Below, one piece after another: positions 22,039 through 30,123 of a stretch of DNA of 64,000 nucleotides (position 1 is the first letter of the stretch; the number at the start of each line of letters is the position of its first letter). The position numbers and the translations under genes are program-made. The notes under the pieces are model-generated. The model had not been told where the DNA came from. It did not search any database and saw nothing but the letters and a program-made list of their open reading frames with translations. This DNA comes from Sphingomonas rubra (GTDB lineage Bacteria > Pseudomonadota > Alphaproteobacteria > Sphingomonadales > Sphingomonadaceae). Location of the stretch: positions 62,001-126,000 of the forward strand of contig NZ_FOXP01000005.1 of assembly GCF_900115745.1 (NCBI RefSeq), written 5' to 3'.

Positions 22039-22190
22039 GGTGAAACCTCGAAAAGCATCGGCAGCATCGGCGCGCAAGCTTGCACGGGCCTGCCCCGACC
22101 TCGTCGACGTTGCACAGCGTATTAGTTGAACGATACACTTGAACGGCGGAGCGACACCCGTCACATTGCCCGGCCTGCTGGAGGACGATC

Positions 22191-23396
22191 ATGGCGACCA
22201 CTGCCGAGACGATTGCCGAACCTGGTCTGACGCTCACCCCGCCCGATCCGGTGCCCACCGTCGCGCCCGGGAAGGCGGCGGGGCTGGTGCCGGTCGACGA
22301 GACCAAGAAGACCGAGCTGGACACCCGCGTCGACGGCTTCGTCGCCGAGCTGGTCGCGCAGGACGTCAACAGCCCCGAATTCGGCCGCCGCGTCGACGCG
22401 ATCACCGCGATGGGCGCCAAGGAGATCCGCGAGGCGGCGGGCCAGTCGAACCGTTTCCTCGACCGGCCGGTCAAGGCGATGAACCAGGACACGGGCGTCG
22501 GCAAGGACCTGGCCGAGCTGCGCCGCGTCGTCGAGGATCTCGATCCGGGCCGGAAAGGCGCTTTGTCGGCGCCCAGGAAGCTGTTCGGGATCATCCCGTT
22601 CGGCAACAAGATGCGCGACTATTTCGACGGCTACAAATCGTCGCAGACGCACATCAGCTCGATCCTGAAGAGCCTCGCGAGCGGCAAGGACGAACTGTTG
22701 ATGGACAATGCCGCCATCGACACCGAGCGCGCCAACCTGTGGACCGCGATGGGCCGGCTGGAGCAGATGATCCACCTGTCGCGCACCATGGACGCGCGGC
22801 TGGAGGACAAGGCCAACGACCTAGACCATTCGGACCCGGCCAAGGCCAAGGCGATCCGCGAGACCGCGCTGTTCTACACCCGCCAGCGCACGCAGGACCT
22901 GCTGACCCAGATGGCGGTGACGGTGCAGGGCTATCTCGCGCTCGACCTGGTCAAGAAGAACAATGTCGAGCTGGTGAAGGGCGTCGACCGCGCGTCGACC
23001 ACCACCGTCTCGGCACTGCGCACCGCGGTTACCGTGGCGCAGGCGCTGACCAACCAGAAGCTGGTGCTGGAGCAGATCACCCAGCTCAACACCACCACCG
23101 CCAACATCATCGATTCGACCGGCAAGTTGCTGGCGCAGAACACCGCCCGCATTCACGAGCAGGCGGCGTCCGCCACCATCCCGCTGGAGACGTTGCAGCG
23201 CGCGTTCCAGAACATCTACGACACGATGGACGCGATCGACACGTTCAAGATGAAGGCGCTCGACTCGATGAAGACCACCGTCAACACGCTGGGCAGCGAG
23301 GTGGAGAAGTCGCGCGGCTACATCGCCCGCGCGGAGGGCGCGGCGCAGGGCCAGCTGAAGGGCCCGGCCGACAGCTACCGGCTGGAGTCGCTGTGA
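22191..23396 (+). CDS. TelA/KlaA-family toxic anion resistance protein, 401 aa
   Basis: The TelA family pattern is evident: LFGIIPFGNKMRDYFDGYKSSQ near residues 130-151, ILKSLASGKDELLMDNAAID (about 157-176), and long helices through 400. TelA-type proteins were named for tellurite resistance and also associate with cell-envelope stress; the molecular role is unclear. No signal or membrane segment, so it is cytoplasmic. A ribosome binding site GGAGGACGATC precedes the ATG. The membrane protein at 23401 follows after 4 bp, so the two form an operon. Confidence 0.9.
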   Translation: MATTAETIAEPGLTLTPPDPVPTVAPGKAAGLVPVDETKKTELDTRVDGFVAELVAQDVNSPEFGRRVDAITAMGAKEIREAAGQSNRFLDRPVKAMNQDTGVGKDLAELRRVVEDLDPGRKGALSAPRKLFGIIPFGNKMRDYFDGYKSSQTHISSILKSLASGKDELLMDNAAIDTERANLWTAMGRLEQMIHLSRTMDARLEDKANDLDHSDPAKAKAIRETALFYTRQRTQDLLTQMAVTVQGYLALDLVKKNNVELVKGVDRASTTTVSALRTAVTVAQALTNQKLVLEQITQLNTTTANIIDSTGKLLAQNTARIHEQAASATIPLETLQRAFQNIYDTMDAIDTFKMKALDSMKTTVNTLGSEVEKSRGYIARAEGAAQGQLKGPADSYRLESL

Positions 23397-23400
23397 CGTC

Positions 23401-24111
23401 ATGAGCGAGGTCGATGACGCCATCGCCGCCGCACGCGCCTCCTGGTCGCGGATCGCGGGCGACGCGGAGCCCGTGCCCGCCCGCCGCGCGGCGCGCCGCA
23501 ATCAACCGCTCGGCCGCCGGCTGAAGCGGATCGCGATCGCCGACGCCGCCATCCTCGCCGCCGCGATGGTAATCGGCATGATCCTGCCGACCGGCATCGG
23601 CATCATGGGCGCGGTGGCGGTGATGGCGCTGCTGATCGCCGCCACCGTCGTCTTCGCCGTCTGGCCAGCCGAGAACGCCGCCCCGCCCCGCCCCGAGAAA
23701 CTGCGCGAGGTGGACCTGCGCGCGCTGCCCGCGCAGACCGAGCGCTGGCTCCAGGCGCAGCGCCGCGCGCTGCCCGCGCCCGCGCAGCATCTGGTCGACC
23801 GGATCGGCGACCGGCTCGACACGCTGTCGCCGCAGCTCGGCCGGATCGAGCCGGAAGGGGAGCAGGCGCTGGAGATCCGCCGGCTGGTGGGCGAGCAACT
23901 GCCCGCCTTCGTCGCCGACTATGCCCGCGTGCCCGAGCCGCTGCGCCGGGTGGAGCGCAACGGCCGCACCCCCGACGGTGCGCTGGTCGACGGGCTGGGC
24001 GTGATCGAGCGCGAGATCGCCGGCATGACCGAGCGGCTGGCGCAGGGCGACCTGGACAGCCTGCAGACGCGTGGCCGGTTCCTGGAGATGAAATACCAGA
24101 ACGACCGGTGA
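23401..24111 (+). CDS. Membrane protein linked to TelA, 236 aa
   Basis: Not firmly assigned. Two adjacent hydrophobic helices (about residues 42-60 and 64-84: AAILAAAMVIGMILPTGIG and MGAVAVMALLIAATVVFAVW) follow a basic N-terminus, and the remaining 150 residues form helices rich in Arg/Leu/Glu with the cytoplasmic face likely. In Gram-positive bacteria TelA neighbours XpaC, a two-helix membrane protein with a similar plan, so this may be its alphaproteobacterial counterpart. That comparison is inference from topology and position. The gene starts 4 bp after telA. Confidence 0.75.
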   Translation: MSEVDDAIAAARASWSRIAGDAEPVPARRAARRNQPLGRRLKRIAIADAAILAAAMVIGMILPTGIGIMGAVAVMALLIAATVVFAVWPAENAAPPRPEKLREVDLRALPAQTERWLQAQRRALPAPAQHLVDRIGDRLDTLSPQLGRIEPEGEQALEIRRLVGEQLPAFVADYARVPEPLRRVERNGRTPDGALVDGLGVIEREIAGMTERLAQGDLDSLQTRGRFLEMKYQNDR

Positions 24112-24128
24112 TCCGGCCGCCCGGCTGG

Positions 24129-24533
24129 TCAGACCGCGGCCATCCGGCGGAGTGTGTGGGTCAGCTGCTCGTGCCGGTACGGTTTGGCGAAGAACACGCT
24201 GCGCGCGGGCAGTTGGGCAGGGCTCGGCCGCATCTTGTCGCAGGTGACGATGATCTCGATCGGCGGCCAGCGATCGCGGATGCACGCGGCCAGCATGATC
24301 CCGTCCATCGTGCCGGGCATGTCGATATCGGTGAACACCAGCCCGATATCGGTCCGTTCCTCCAGGATCGCGATCGCGGCGGCGGCGTTGGCCGCTTCCA
24401 CCACCACGAACCCGGCATCCTCGCCCAAATCCACCGCCATGATGCGCAGCAGCGGCTCATCTTCGACGACCAGCAGGACGGGCAAGGGCAGCGCTCGGGA
24501 ATGGGGCATGTACGCGAACTGACCTTCTGACAT
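24129..24533 (-). CDS. Single-domain response regulator, 134 aa
   Basis: A receiver domain with nothing after it. The acidic pocket is VVEDEP (about 22-27), the phosphoacceptor Asp69 in LVFTDIDMPG, conserved Thr97 in IIVTCDK and Lys117 in FFAKPY. Its ATG shares one base with the TGA of the upstream histidine kinase (TGATG), so it is the likely partner of that HWE kinase. With no output domain it probably passes phosphate on or acts by protein contact, as in the general stress response of alphaproteobacteria, though no PhyR/NepR genes are in this window. Confidence 0.9.
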   Translation of the reverse strand: MSEGQFAYMPHSRALPLPVLLVVEDEPLLRIMAVDLGEDAGFVVVEAANAAAAIAILEERTDIGLVFTDIDMPGTMDGIMLAACIRDRWPPIEIIVTCDKMRPSPAQLPARSVFFAKPYRHEQLTHTLRRMAAV

Positions 24534-26533
24534 CAGGCTTGCTGCAACTCCGTCAGAGGAGCGAACATCGTCGCCGAGAAGCCGGTGCCTTCGTAACGGA
24601 CCGTCACACCGCCCGTTCCTACCAAACCCAGATTAATTAATCGCGACCCGAAACCGTGGCTTCTCGGCACTTCTGCGGGCGGTCCTCCAGCTTCCCGCCA
24701 GTCCAGACGAAGCACGCCGTCGTTGACCACCCACGTCACCGCGACGCTGCCGGCATCGACCGACAACGCGCCGTACTTGACCGCGTTGGTGCCCAGCTCG
24801 TGCAGCAGCAGGGAGGTCGACAGCGCCGCCCGCGACCCCAGCTCGATCGGCGGCCCGTCGATCCGGAATCGATCGCGGCCGTCGAGCACCTCCAGCACGC
24901 GCGCCGCCACCGTGGCCAGGTCGGCCGCCTCCCAGCCCTTGCCCAGCAGCACGTCATGGGCACTGGCGAGCGCGCCGAGCCGCTGCTCGAAACTCGCCAC
25001 CGCGTCGCGCTCGGTCACCCGCTTCAACGTCTGCCCCGCGATCGCCTGCACCATCGCCAGCGTGTTCTTCAGCCGATGCGACAGCTCGCCGTTGAGCATC
25101 CGCTGCCGCTCCTCGCCGTGCAGCCGGGCGACGCCGACTTCCACGCGATCGGCGACGTTGCGCAGGAAATCCAGTTCCTCGCGGGTCCAGTGGCGGGGCT
25201 CGCTGTCGTGGACCAGGAAAGCGGCGACGGTGCGCCCACGCTCGCGCACGGGCATGTTGAGCAGCGCGCCGATGCCGATCGCCAGCATCGGCGCCGGATC
25301 GGCGGCGGAACGCGGATCGGTGCGGACGTCGTCGATCACCAGCGGATCGCCGCTCAGCAGCGGCGGCAGCAGGTCGCCGTAATCGGCGAAGCGATGTACC
25401 CCCTCGATGCTGGCCATGCCCTTATCGGTCCAATCCCGCTCGATCGCCATCGTCTCGGCGACGTCGTCGATCCGGCCGAATCCGGCGCGCGTGGCGCTCA
25501 GCGTCTCGCCGACGATGCGCGCGGCGGTGAACGTCATCTCGGCGACGCTGCTCGCCTCGCGCAGCCGATCGCCCAGCGTCAGCAGCGCCTCCAGCCGGCG
25601 CTCGGCCTGCAACCGGTCGGTCACCTCGACGAAGATGATCGCGAACCGATCGCCGTCGAGCTGGAACGCATGCGCTTCGTAATCGCGCCGCAACCGGCCG
25701 ATACGCCGCACCATGGTGCGCGGCAGCCCGGTGTCGCAGACGCTGGCGACCTGGTCGATCCACCACTGTTCCGCATCCGGCAGCACCTGCCGGACGGTGC
25801 GGCCGATCGCCTCGTCCGCCGACAGGTTCATCAGCCCGGACCAGGCATCGTTGACGTCGAGATAGCGCCAATCGACGGTGCGGCCGTCCGCGTCGCGGAT
25901 CAGTTCGCCGACGACGAACCCTTCGCTCAGCTTCTCGAACAGCTCGCGCCAGTGCCGCTCGCTGATCGACAGCACGTCGTGCATCGGCGGCGGCGCCTGG
26001 TGCGCGCCGCCGCGGCGCGCGACACCGCCGTCGCGCTCGTCGATCATCCGGCGCAGCTCGAGCTGGGCGGTGACTTGGCGTGCCAGCCGACGCATGCCGT
26101 CCGCCTCGCGCGCGCTCAGCCCGTGCGGACGCGGCACCGTGTCGAGCACGATCAGCGTGCCCAGCAGCTCGCCCGCCGGGTCGCGCATCGGCATGCCGGC
26201 GTAGAAGCGTGCACCCTCGTCGCGCGCGACCAGCAGATTGCCCACCGTACGCGGATCGGCGGCCAGGTCGGGGATGACGAACAGGTCGGGCGCGTCCACC
26301 GCCAGCGCGCAGATCGACTCCGCGATCGGCAGCTCGCGCTCCGCCAGCCCGATCCGCGCCTTGAACCATTGCCGGTCGGTGGCGAACAGCCCGACCGCGG
26401 CGATCGGCGCGGCGCAGCATTGCGAGGCGAGCACGACGAGATCGTCGAACCCCGCCTCTGCCGGCGTGTCGAGAATGGCGTAGCGATCGATCGCCGATCG
26501 CCCCGCGTCCGGACCTGTTGCAACCCCCGTCAT
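24533..26533 (-). CDS. HWE-family sensor histidine kinase with GAF-PAS-GAF input, 666 aa
   Basis: Input: GAF (about 25-165, including RQWFKARIGLAERELPI), a PAS (about 195-320) and a second GAF (about 330-470, with MLAIGIGALLNMPVRERG). The kinase core is HWE type: phospho-His486 in GELSHRLKNTLAMVQAIAG, N box LLLHELGTNAVKYGAL (about 576-591) and the defining W-x-E in LRLDWREAGG (about 609-618). No membrane helix or signal is seen, so it is a cytoplasmic sensor; bound ligands are unknown. The ATG at 26533 was chosen because the sequence upstream lacks GAF features. Coupled to the receiver gene at 24533. Confidence 0.92.
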   Translation of the reverse strand: MTGVATGPDAGRSAIDRYAILDTPAEAGFDDLVVLASQCCAAPIAAVGLFATDRQWFKARIGLAERELPIAESICALAVDAPDLFVIPDLAADPRTVGNLLVARDEGARFYAGMPMRDPAGELLGTLIVLDTVPRPHGLSAREADGMRRLARQVTAQLELRRMIDERDGGVARRGGAHQAPPPMHDVLSISERHWRELFEKLSEGFVVGELIRDADGRTVDWRYLDVNDAWSGLMNLSADEAIGRTVRQVLPDAEQWWIDQVASVCDTGLPRTMVRRIGRLRRDYEAHAFQLDGDRFAIIFVEVTDRLQAERRLEALLTLGDRLREASSVAEMTFTAARIVGETLSATRAGFGRIDDVAETMAIERDWTDKGMASIEGVHRFADYGDLLPPLLSGDPLVIDDVRTDPRSAADPAPMLAIGIGALLNMPVRERGRTVAAFLVHDSEPRHWTREELDFLRNVADRVEVGVARLHGEERQRMLNGELSHRLKNTLAMVQAIAGQTLKRVTERDAVASFEQRLGALASAHDVLLGKGWEAADLATVAARVLEVLDGRDRFRIDGPPIELGSRAALSTSLLLHELGTNAVKYGALSVDAGSVAVTWVVNDGVLRLDWREAGGPPAEVPRSHGFGSRLINLGLVGTGGVTVRYEGTGFSATMFAPLTELQQA

Positions 26534-26636
26534 GGATCGTTTCCGATCACCCCCACCCCGCGCGACCATCCACGCCAAGTCATTCCAATGCAAGCGGCAA
26601 TTGGTCGGGTCCGGTTCTACCGGCCGGCAACGGCGA

Positions 26637-27470
26637 TCAGTGCAGCGCCCACCGCATCAGCCCGCCCACGCCGAGCGCGCCGAGCCGGATCGCCGGCCGC
26701 GCCGGGCCGGGCGTCGCCAGCCCGTGCATCCGCGCCGCCCAGCCCGGCAGCAGTTCCACGCCCGCACGCATCATCAGCGCGTTGGCCGGCGCGTTGAGCA
26801 GGCTAGGCGACGGCCGCCGGACGAGCAGCCGCACCACCTCACGCGTGCGCGCGTCGACACGCAGCGCCGGCCGCATCGCCGTCAGGTAAGCGGACAGCGC
26901 GGCGCGCGTCACCGGCACGTCCTGCGCGCCGAGCGCGGTCGCGATCTGCGCCATCTCCGCGACATAGGCGTCCTGCCGCGCCATCGGCATGGCGGGATCG
27001 CGGTAGCGCAGGTGCGCGCGCAGAAAGCTGTCCACCTCGGCGGCGTGCACCCAGAGCAGCAGCGCGGGATCGTCGGCGGCGTAGGGCGTGCCGTCGGGCA
27101 GCGTGCCGGTGACGTGGCGGTGGATGCGCGCGACGCGGGCGATCAGCGCCTCCGCCGCCGCCGTCGAGCCATAGGTGGTGACGGTGACGAACTGCGCCGT
27201 CCGCTTCAGCCGGCCGAGCATGTCGCGGCGAAAGTCCGAATGGTCCCACACTCCCGCCAGCGCGGCCGGGTGGAGCATCTGCATCAGCAGCGAGCAGATG
27301 CCGCCGATCATCATGCTGGTAAAATCGCCGTGCACCGCCCAGGTCGCCGAGCCGGGGCCGAACAGGCCGGGGTCGCCGTCCGGCCGGGAAAGGTCGAGCT
27401 CGGTCGAGCCGACCAGCCCGCGCACCCGCCCACCGATCGCATCCTTCAATGTCGCTGCGCCCTGGGCCAT
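26637..27470 (-). CDS. DUF2236 (oxygenase MpaB-type) family protein, 277 aa
   Basis: The DUF2236 core is present: GICSLLMQMLHPAALAGVWDHSDF (about 57-80, the conserved His-Pro region, given as location), RRDMLGRLKRTAQFVTVTTYGS and ARIHRHVTGTLPDGTPYAADDP, then LLWVHAAEVDSFLRAHLRY (about 138-156), which holds conserved His and Glu. Related proteins include fungal MpaB and the bacterial latex-clearing protein Lcp, both oxygenases, which suggests a haem-binding oxidative role here. The ATG at 27470 lacks a good ribosome binding site. It follows dapF by 26 bp and could be co-transcribed with it. Confidence 0.83.
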   Translation of the reverse strand: MAQGAATLKDAIGGRVRGLVGSTELDLSRPDGDPGLFGPGSATWAVHGDFTSMMIGGICSLLMQMLHPAALAGVWDHSDFRRDMLGRLKRTAQFVTVTTYGSTAAAEALIARVARIHRHVTGTLPDGTPYAADDPALLLWVHAAEVDSFLRAHLRYRDPAMPMARQDAYVAEMAQIATALGAQDVPVTRAALSAYLTAMRPALRVDARTREVVRLLVRRPSPSLLNAPANALMMRAGVELLPGWAARMHGLATPGPARPAIRLGALGVGGLMRWALH

Positions 27471-27496
27471 GACAGCGATATGGGAAGCCTGGCGGC

Positions 27497-28462
27497 CTAG
27501 CGATAGGTGCGCGCGCGCTCCACCACGGTCGCCCAGGCCGTCGCCTCCTCGTCGCAGCGACGGGTGACCACCAGCCCGCTCGCCGTGGCGGTGGCGAGAT
27601 CGACCGACACCTCGCCTGCCCACTCGAACGTGGCGTTGCCCGAGATCGTCACGCTGTTGTCCACGCGCGCGACCGCGCGGACCAGGCCGCCACGATTGAG
27701 CACGGTTGCCGTCTCGCCATGGCGCAACCGGCCGGTCAGGCAGGCGGCGATCGTCGAGGCGCCCATCGCGCTGCCGCAACTGTTGGTCAGGCCGACGCCG
27801 CGCTCGAACGTGCGGACGAACAGCGTCGGCTCCTCCGGCGTCCCACCGGCGACAACGAAGCTGACGTTGGCGCGGCGCGGCAGCCAGTCGGGTGCGCTCT
27901 CGCAGATGTCGCCGATCGCCACCAGTTCGGCCTCGTCCACCGCGTCCACGAAGGAGACGAGGTGCGGGTTGGGCATCGCCACCGCGGTGAAGCGCCGGGC
28001 ACCGAGCGGCGGCACGACCGCGTCGACGATCCGCGCCGGCTGGTCGGGCAGGCGCATCGGCCAAGCGCGCGCGTCCAACCCCGCCGGTCCCGCCGTCTCG
28101 GCAATGGTATAGACGCCCGCCGCCACGTCCGCGTCGCGCGCCACGCCCGCGTCCGACCCGACGAGCGACACGTCGGCGACGTCGACCGCCAGCGCCTCGA
28201 ACCCCATCCGCGCGACGCAGCGCAGCCCGTTGAGACAGGTCTCCGCCTCCGACCCGTCGGGGTTGAACATGCGGAAACCGAAGCGCGCTCCCCCGCGCGG
28301 CCGGGTGAGCAACAGCAACCCGTCGCCGCCGACCGGCCCCGCCCGATCCGCCAGCGCGCGCGCCACCGCCGACCAGTCGCCATCGGCCAGGTCGATGGCG
28401 CGCGCGTCGATCATCGGAAAATCATTGCCCGACCCATGGCATTTGGTGATCGCGAACCGCAT
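27497..28462 (-). CDS. dapF: Diaminopimelate epimerase-like protein (divergent), 321 aa
   Basis: DapF interconverts LL- and meso-diaminopimelate for lysine and peptidoglycan synthesis using two Cys residues. Both Cys are present: Cys76 in MFNPDGSEAETCLNGLRC and Cys229 in ERGVGLTNSCGSAM. Also visible are KCHGSGNDF (7-15), GDGLLLL and AMPNPHLVSF (162-171). Two positions differ from the usual pattern: CGNG is CLNG, and ERGVGET..CGTGA is ERGVGLTNSCGSA. The fold and racemase mechanism are therefore supported, but the substrate may not be diaminopimelate. The ATG at 28462 opens the family's first strand. A canonical dapF could exist elsewhere in the genome. Confidence 0.75.
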   Translation of the reverse strand: MRFAITKCHGSGNDFPMIDARAIDLADGDWSAVARALADRAGPVGGDGLLLLTRPRGGARFGFRMFNPDGSEAETCLNGLRCVARMGFEALAVDVADVSLVGSDAGVARDADVAAGVYTIAETAGPAGLDARAWPMRLPDQPARIVDAVVPPLGARRFTAVAMPNPHLVSFVDAVDEAELVAIGDICESAPDWLPRRANVSFVVAGGTPEEPTLFVRTFERGVGLTNSCGSAMGASTIAACLTGRLRHGETATVLNRGGLVRAVARVDNSVTISGNATFEWAGEVSVDLATATASGLVVTRRCDEEATAWATVVERARTYR

Positions 28463-28530
28463 GGCGCCGGTTCTTAGAGCGCGATCGTGTTCGCGGATAG
28501 CGGGGTTACCCGTTGGCGGCCCCAACCTCC

Positions 28531-28633
28531 TGTTCCCCGGCGAAGGCCGGGGCCCAGCGGGGAAGGCTTCTGCATCGGCCGAAACGCTTCTCACCCGCGT
28601 CCTCCACCTGAGCCCCGACCTTCGCCGGGGAAT
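28531..28633. repeat. Palindromic repeat between the DUF6456 and dapF-like genes
   Basis: TGTTCCCCGGCGAAGGCCGG and CCGACCTTCGCCGGGGAATA are imperfect inverted arms about 60 bp apart, of the same family as 11329-11436. It occupies most of the 244-bp gap, where no other feature is seen. Confidence 0.75.
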
Positions 28634-28706
28634 AAAAGCGGTATTCTGGAGAGAGCGCTTACGAGTCTCGGGGCGGAGAAGCATAAAGCCCTCCTCCACG
28701 CTTCCC

Positions 28707-29147
28707 CTACGAGAGCCGGTAATGGTCCGCCAACCGATCGAGCGCGAGCGTCAGCACCACCCGCCCGCTGCGCGCCGGCCAGCCGAGCGCCTTCTCCGCG
28801 CCCGGCAGCGCCTCGCCCGCGCAGACCACGCGCCACAGGATGTCGCATAGGCCGCGGCCGACCGCCGCCACGGCGGCGTCGAAGCGCCGCTTGGCGGAGA
28901 GCTGCGCGGTTGCCGGGCCTTCCCCTACCCCGCCGCCGTCGACGCGCGGCGCCCAGCGCATCGTCACGCTGGGCGCCAGGCCCGCGCGCTCCCAGTCGGC
29001 GCGCAGCCGCTCGCCCGCCTCGAACTGGCGCGGCTCGACCAGCCCGCGCGCGCGCAGCCAGCCGAGCGGCGACTCGGCCGCGTTCACCGTCACCCGCCGG
29101 CCTCTGCCCGCCGCACCGGGCAGCGTCCGTTCCACCAACTCCTGCAT
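28707..29147 (-). CDS. DUF6456 domain protein, 146 aa
   Basis: The DUF6456 pattern is visible: AAESPLGWLRARGLVEPRQF near the N-terminus, EAGERLRADWERAGLAPSVT (about 43-62), and the C-terminal block GAEKALGWPARSGRVVLTLALDRLADHY. Members occur widely in alphaproteobacteria, often near a helix-turn-helix gene, and are presumed DNA-associated; function is unproven. The ATG at 29147 was preferred because GGTGGAGGATCGA precedes it; an in-frame ATG at 29183 is possible. It is divergent from the XRE regulator at 29234, and the two share an 86-bp promoter region. Confidence 0.8.
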   Translation of the reverse strand: MQELVERTLPGAAGRGRRVTVNAAESPLGWLRARGLVEPRQFEAGERLRADWERAGLAPSVTMRWAPRVDGGGVGEGPATAQLSAKRRFDAAVAAVGRGLCDILWRVVCAGEALPGAEKALGWPARSGRVVLTLALDRLADHYRLS

Positions 29148-29208
29148 TCGATCCTCCACCGACAACCTACACACCCTTGCCACAGTGGATTGTTTGTAGG
29201 AAAGCAGA

Positions 29209-29223
29209 TAACCGCTACGGTTA
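29209..29223. promoter_or_regulatory. Candidate operator in the DUF6456/XRE divergent region
   Basis: The perfect inverted repeat TAACCG-CTA-CGGTTA lies immediately 5' of the AGGAG ribosome binding site of the XRE gene, inside the intergenic region shared with DUF6456. A repressor bound here would block the XRE transcript and possibly both genes. Symmetry and position are seen directly; its use as an operator is inferred. Confidence 0.5.
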
Positions 29224-29233
29224 GGAGCATGCG

Positions 29234-29791
29234 ATGATTACCGCCATCCGTGAAGTGCGCCGCGCGCGCGGGCTGACGCTGGAGGAGGTCGCGCTCGCCT
29301 GCGTGCCACCCACCACCGCGCAGACGATCGGCCGGCTGGAAACCGGCACGCGCACCGTGTCGGTGGCGTGGCTTAATCGCATCGCCGCCGCGCTGGGCGT
29401 CGCTGCCGCCGACCTGGTCCGCCTGCCCGAGCGGGCCGAGCTGCCCGTCGCCGCGCTGCTCGACGAACGGGGCGCGCAGGCGCCGCGCGCCGCCGCCACG
29501 GTGACGCCGCCCGTGCCCACCGCCGGAATGGTCGCGGTCGCGGTGCGCGCGGCGACCGGCGACTATCGGCCAGGCGACGAACTGTGGTGCGAGATGCTGG
29601 CGCCCGACCGCTTCGTGGCTGCGCTCGGCCGCGACGTGCTCGCCCCTGTCGCCGCGGGCCGCTTCGCCTTCGGGCGGCTGGCGGCGGTGCGCGACGACGC
29701 GGTCGACCTGCTGCCGCCCGCGGGGGCGCCGGTCACCGTCGCCGCCCCCGCCTGGCTGGCGCGCGCGGTGCGACTGGTGCGCGCGCTCTAG
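29234..29791 (+). CDS. XRE-family helix-turn-helix regulator, 185 aa
   Basis: The N-terminal 70 residues form an XRE-type helix-turn-helix: MITAIREVRRARGLTLEEVA, QTIGRLETGTRTVSVAWLNR and IAAALGVAAADLV. The rest (about 90-185) resembles a small beta-rich C-terminal domain with the pattern VAVRAATGDYRPGDELWCEML, possibly a LexA/peptidase-S24-like or ligand-sensing fold, but no Ser-Lys pair could be pinned down. A strong AGGAG site precedes the ATG. The perfect palindrome at 29209-29223 just upstream suggests autoregulation. The last 4 bases overlap the stop of the converging gene at 29788. Confidence 0.85.
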   Translation: MITAIREVRRARGLTLEEVALACVPPTTAQTIGRLETGTRTVSVAWLNRIAAALGVAAADLVRLPERAELPVAALLDERGAQAPRAAATVTPPVPTAGMVAVAVRAATGDYRPGDELWCEMLAPDRFVAALGRDVLAPVAAGRFAFGRLAAVRDDAVDLLPPAGAPVTVAAPAWLARAVRLVRAL

Positions 29792-30006
29792 CCGAAGCGG
29801 AAACCGGCGCCGCCCTGCTCGCCGTCGTCGCCGCGCTCGCGCCCGGCCAGGACGTTCTCCAGTTCGCCCAGCGTATGCGGCACGTCCAGATGCTGTGCGC
29901 CGAGGAACAGCCGCGTGCCCTCCGCCTGCGGCACGGCGTGGGTCAGCTTGTCGATGTCGACCAGCGCGGTGCCGGTGGGAAGGGTCTCGATCTGGACGAA
30001 GCGCAT
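29788..30006 (-). CDS. Hypothetical small protein, 72 aa
   Basis: The start at 30006 follows CCAGGAGAATTCC, a good ribosome binding site. The sequence MRFVQIETLPTGTALVDIDKL and AVPQAEGTRLFLGAQHLDVP implies a strand-rich N-terminal half, followed by TLGELENVLAG and an acidic, Gly-rich tail. The plan (a short conserved beta protein ending in a V-x-x-TLEE-like helix) recalls FlbD-like small proteins, but this is only a resemblance. No membrane or signal segment. Convergent with the XRE gene. Function unknown. Confidence 0.65.
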   Translation of the reverse strand: MRFVQIETLPTGTALVDIDKLTHAVPQAEGTRLFLGAQHLDVPHTLGELENVLAGRERGDDGEQGGAGFRFG

Positions 30007-30123
30007 GGAATTCTCCTGGCAGGGACGGCATCGCACCCTGCCCTGCGATGCTCAACGCACGGCGCGCGTCGTCGGCGGCGTCACGGTACTGACGACCCGC
30101 CGCGGCGGTGCTAGGCGGCGGCG

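Noticed and set aside
24656..26797. 713-codon plus-strand frame opposite the HWE kinase
   Set aside because: Shadow frame; the minus-strand gene has GAF, PAS and HWE signatures.
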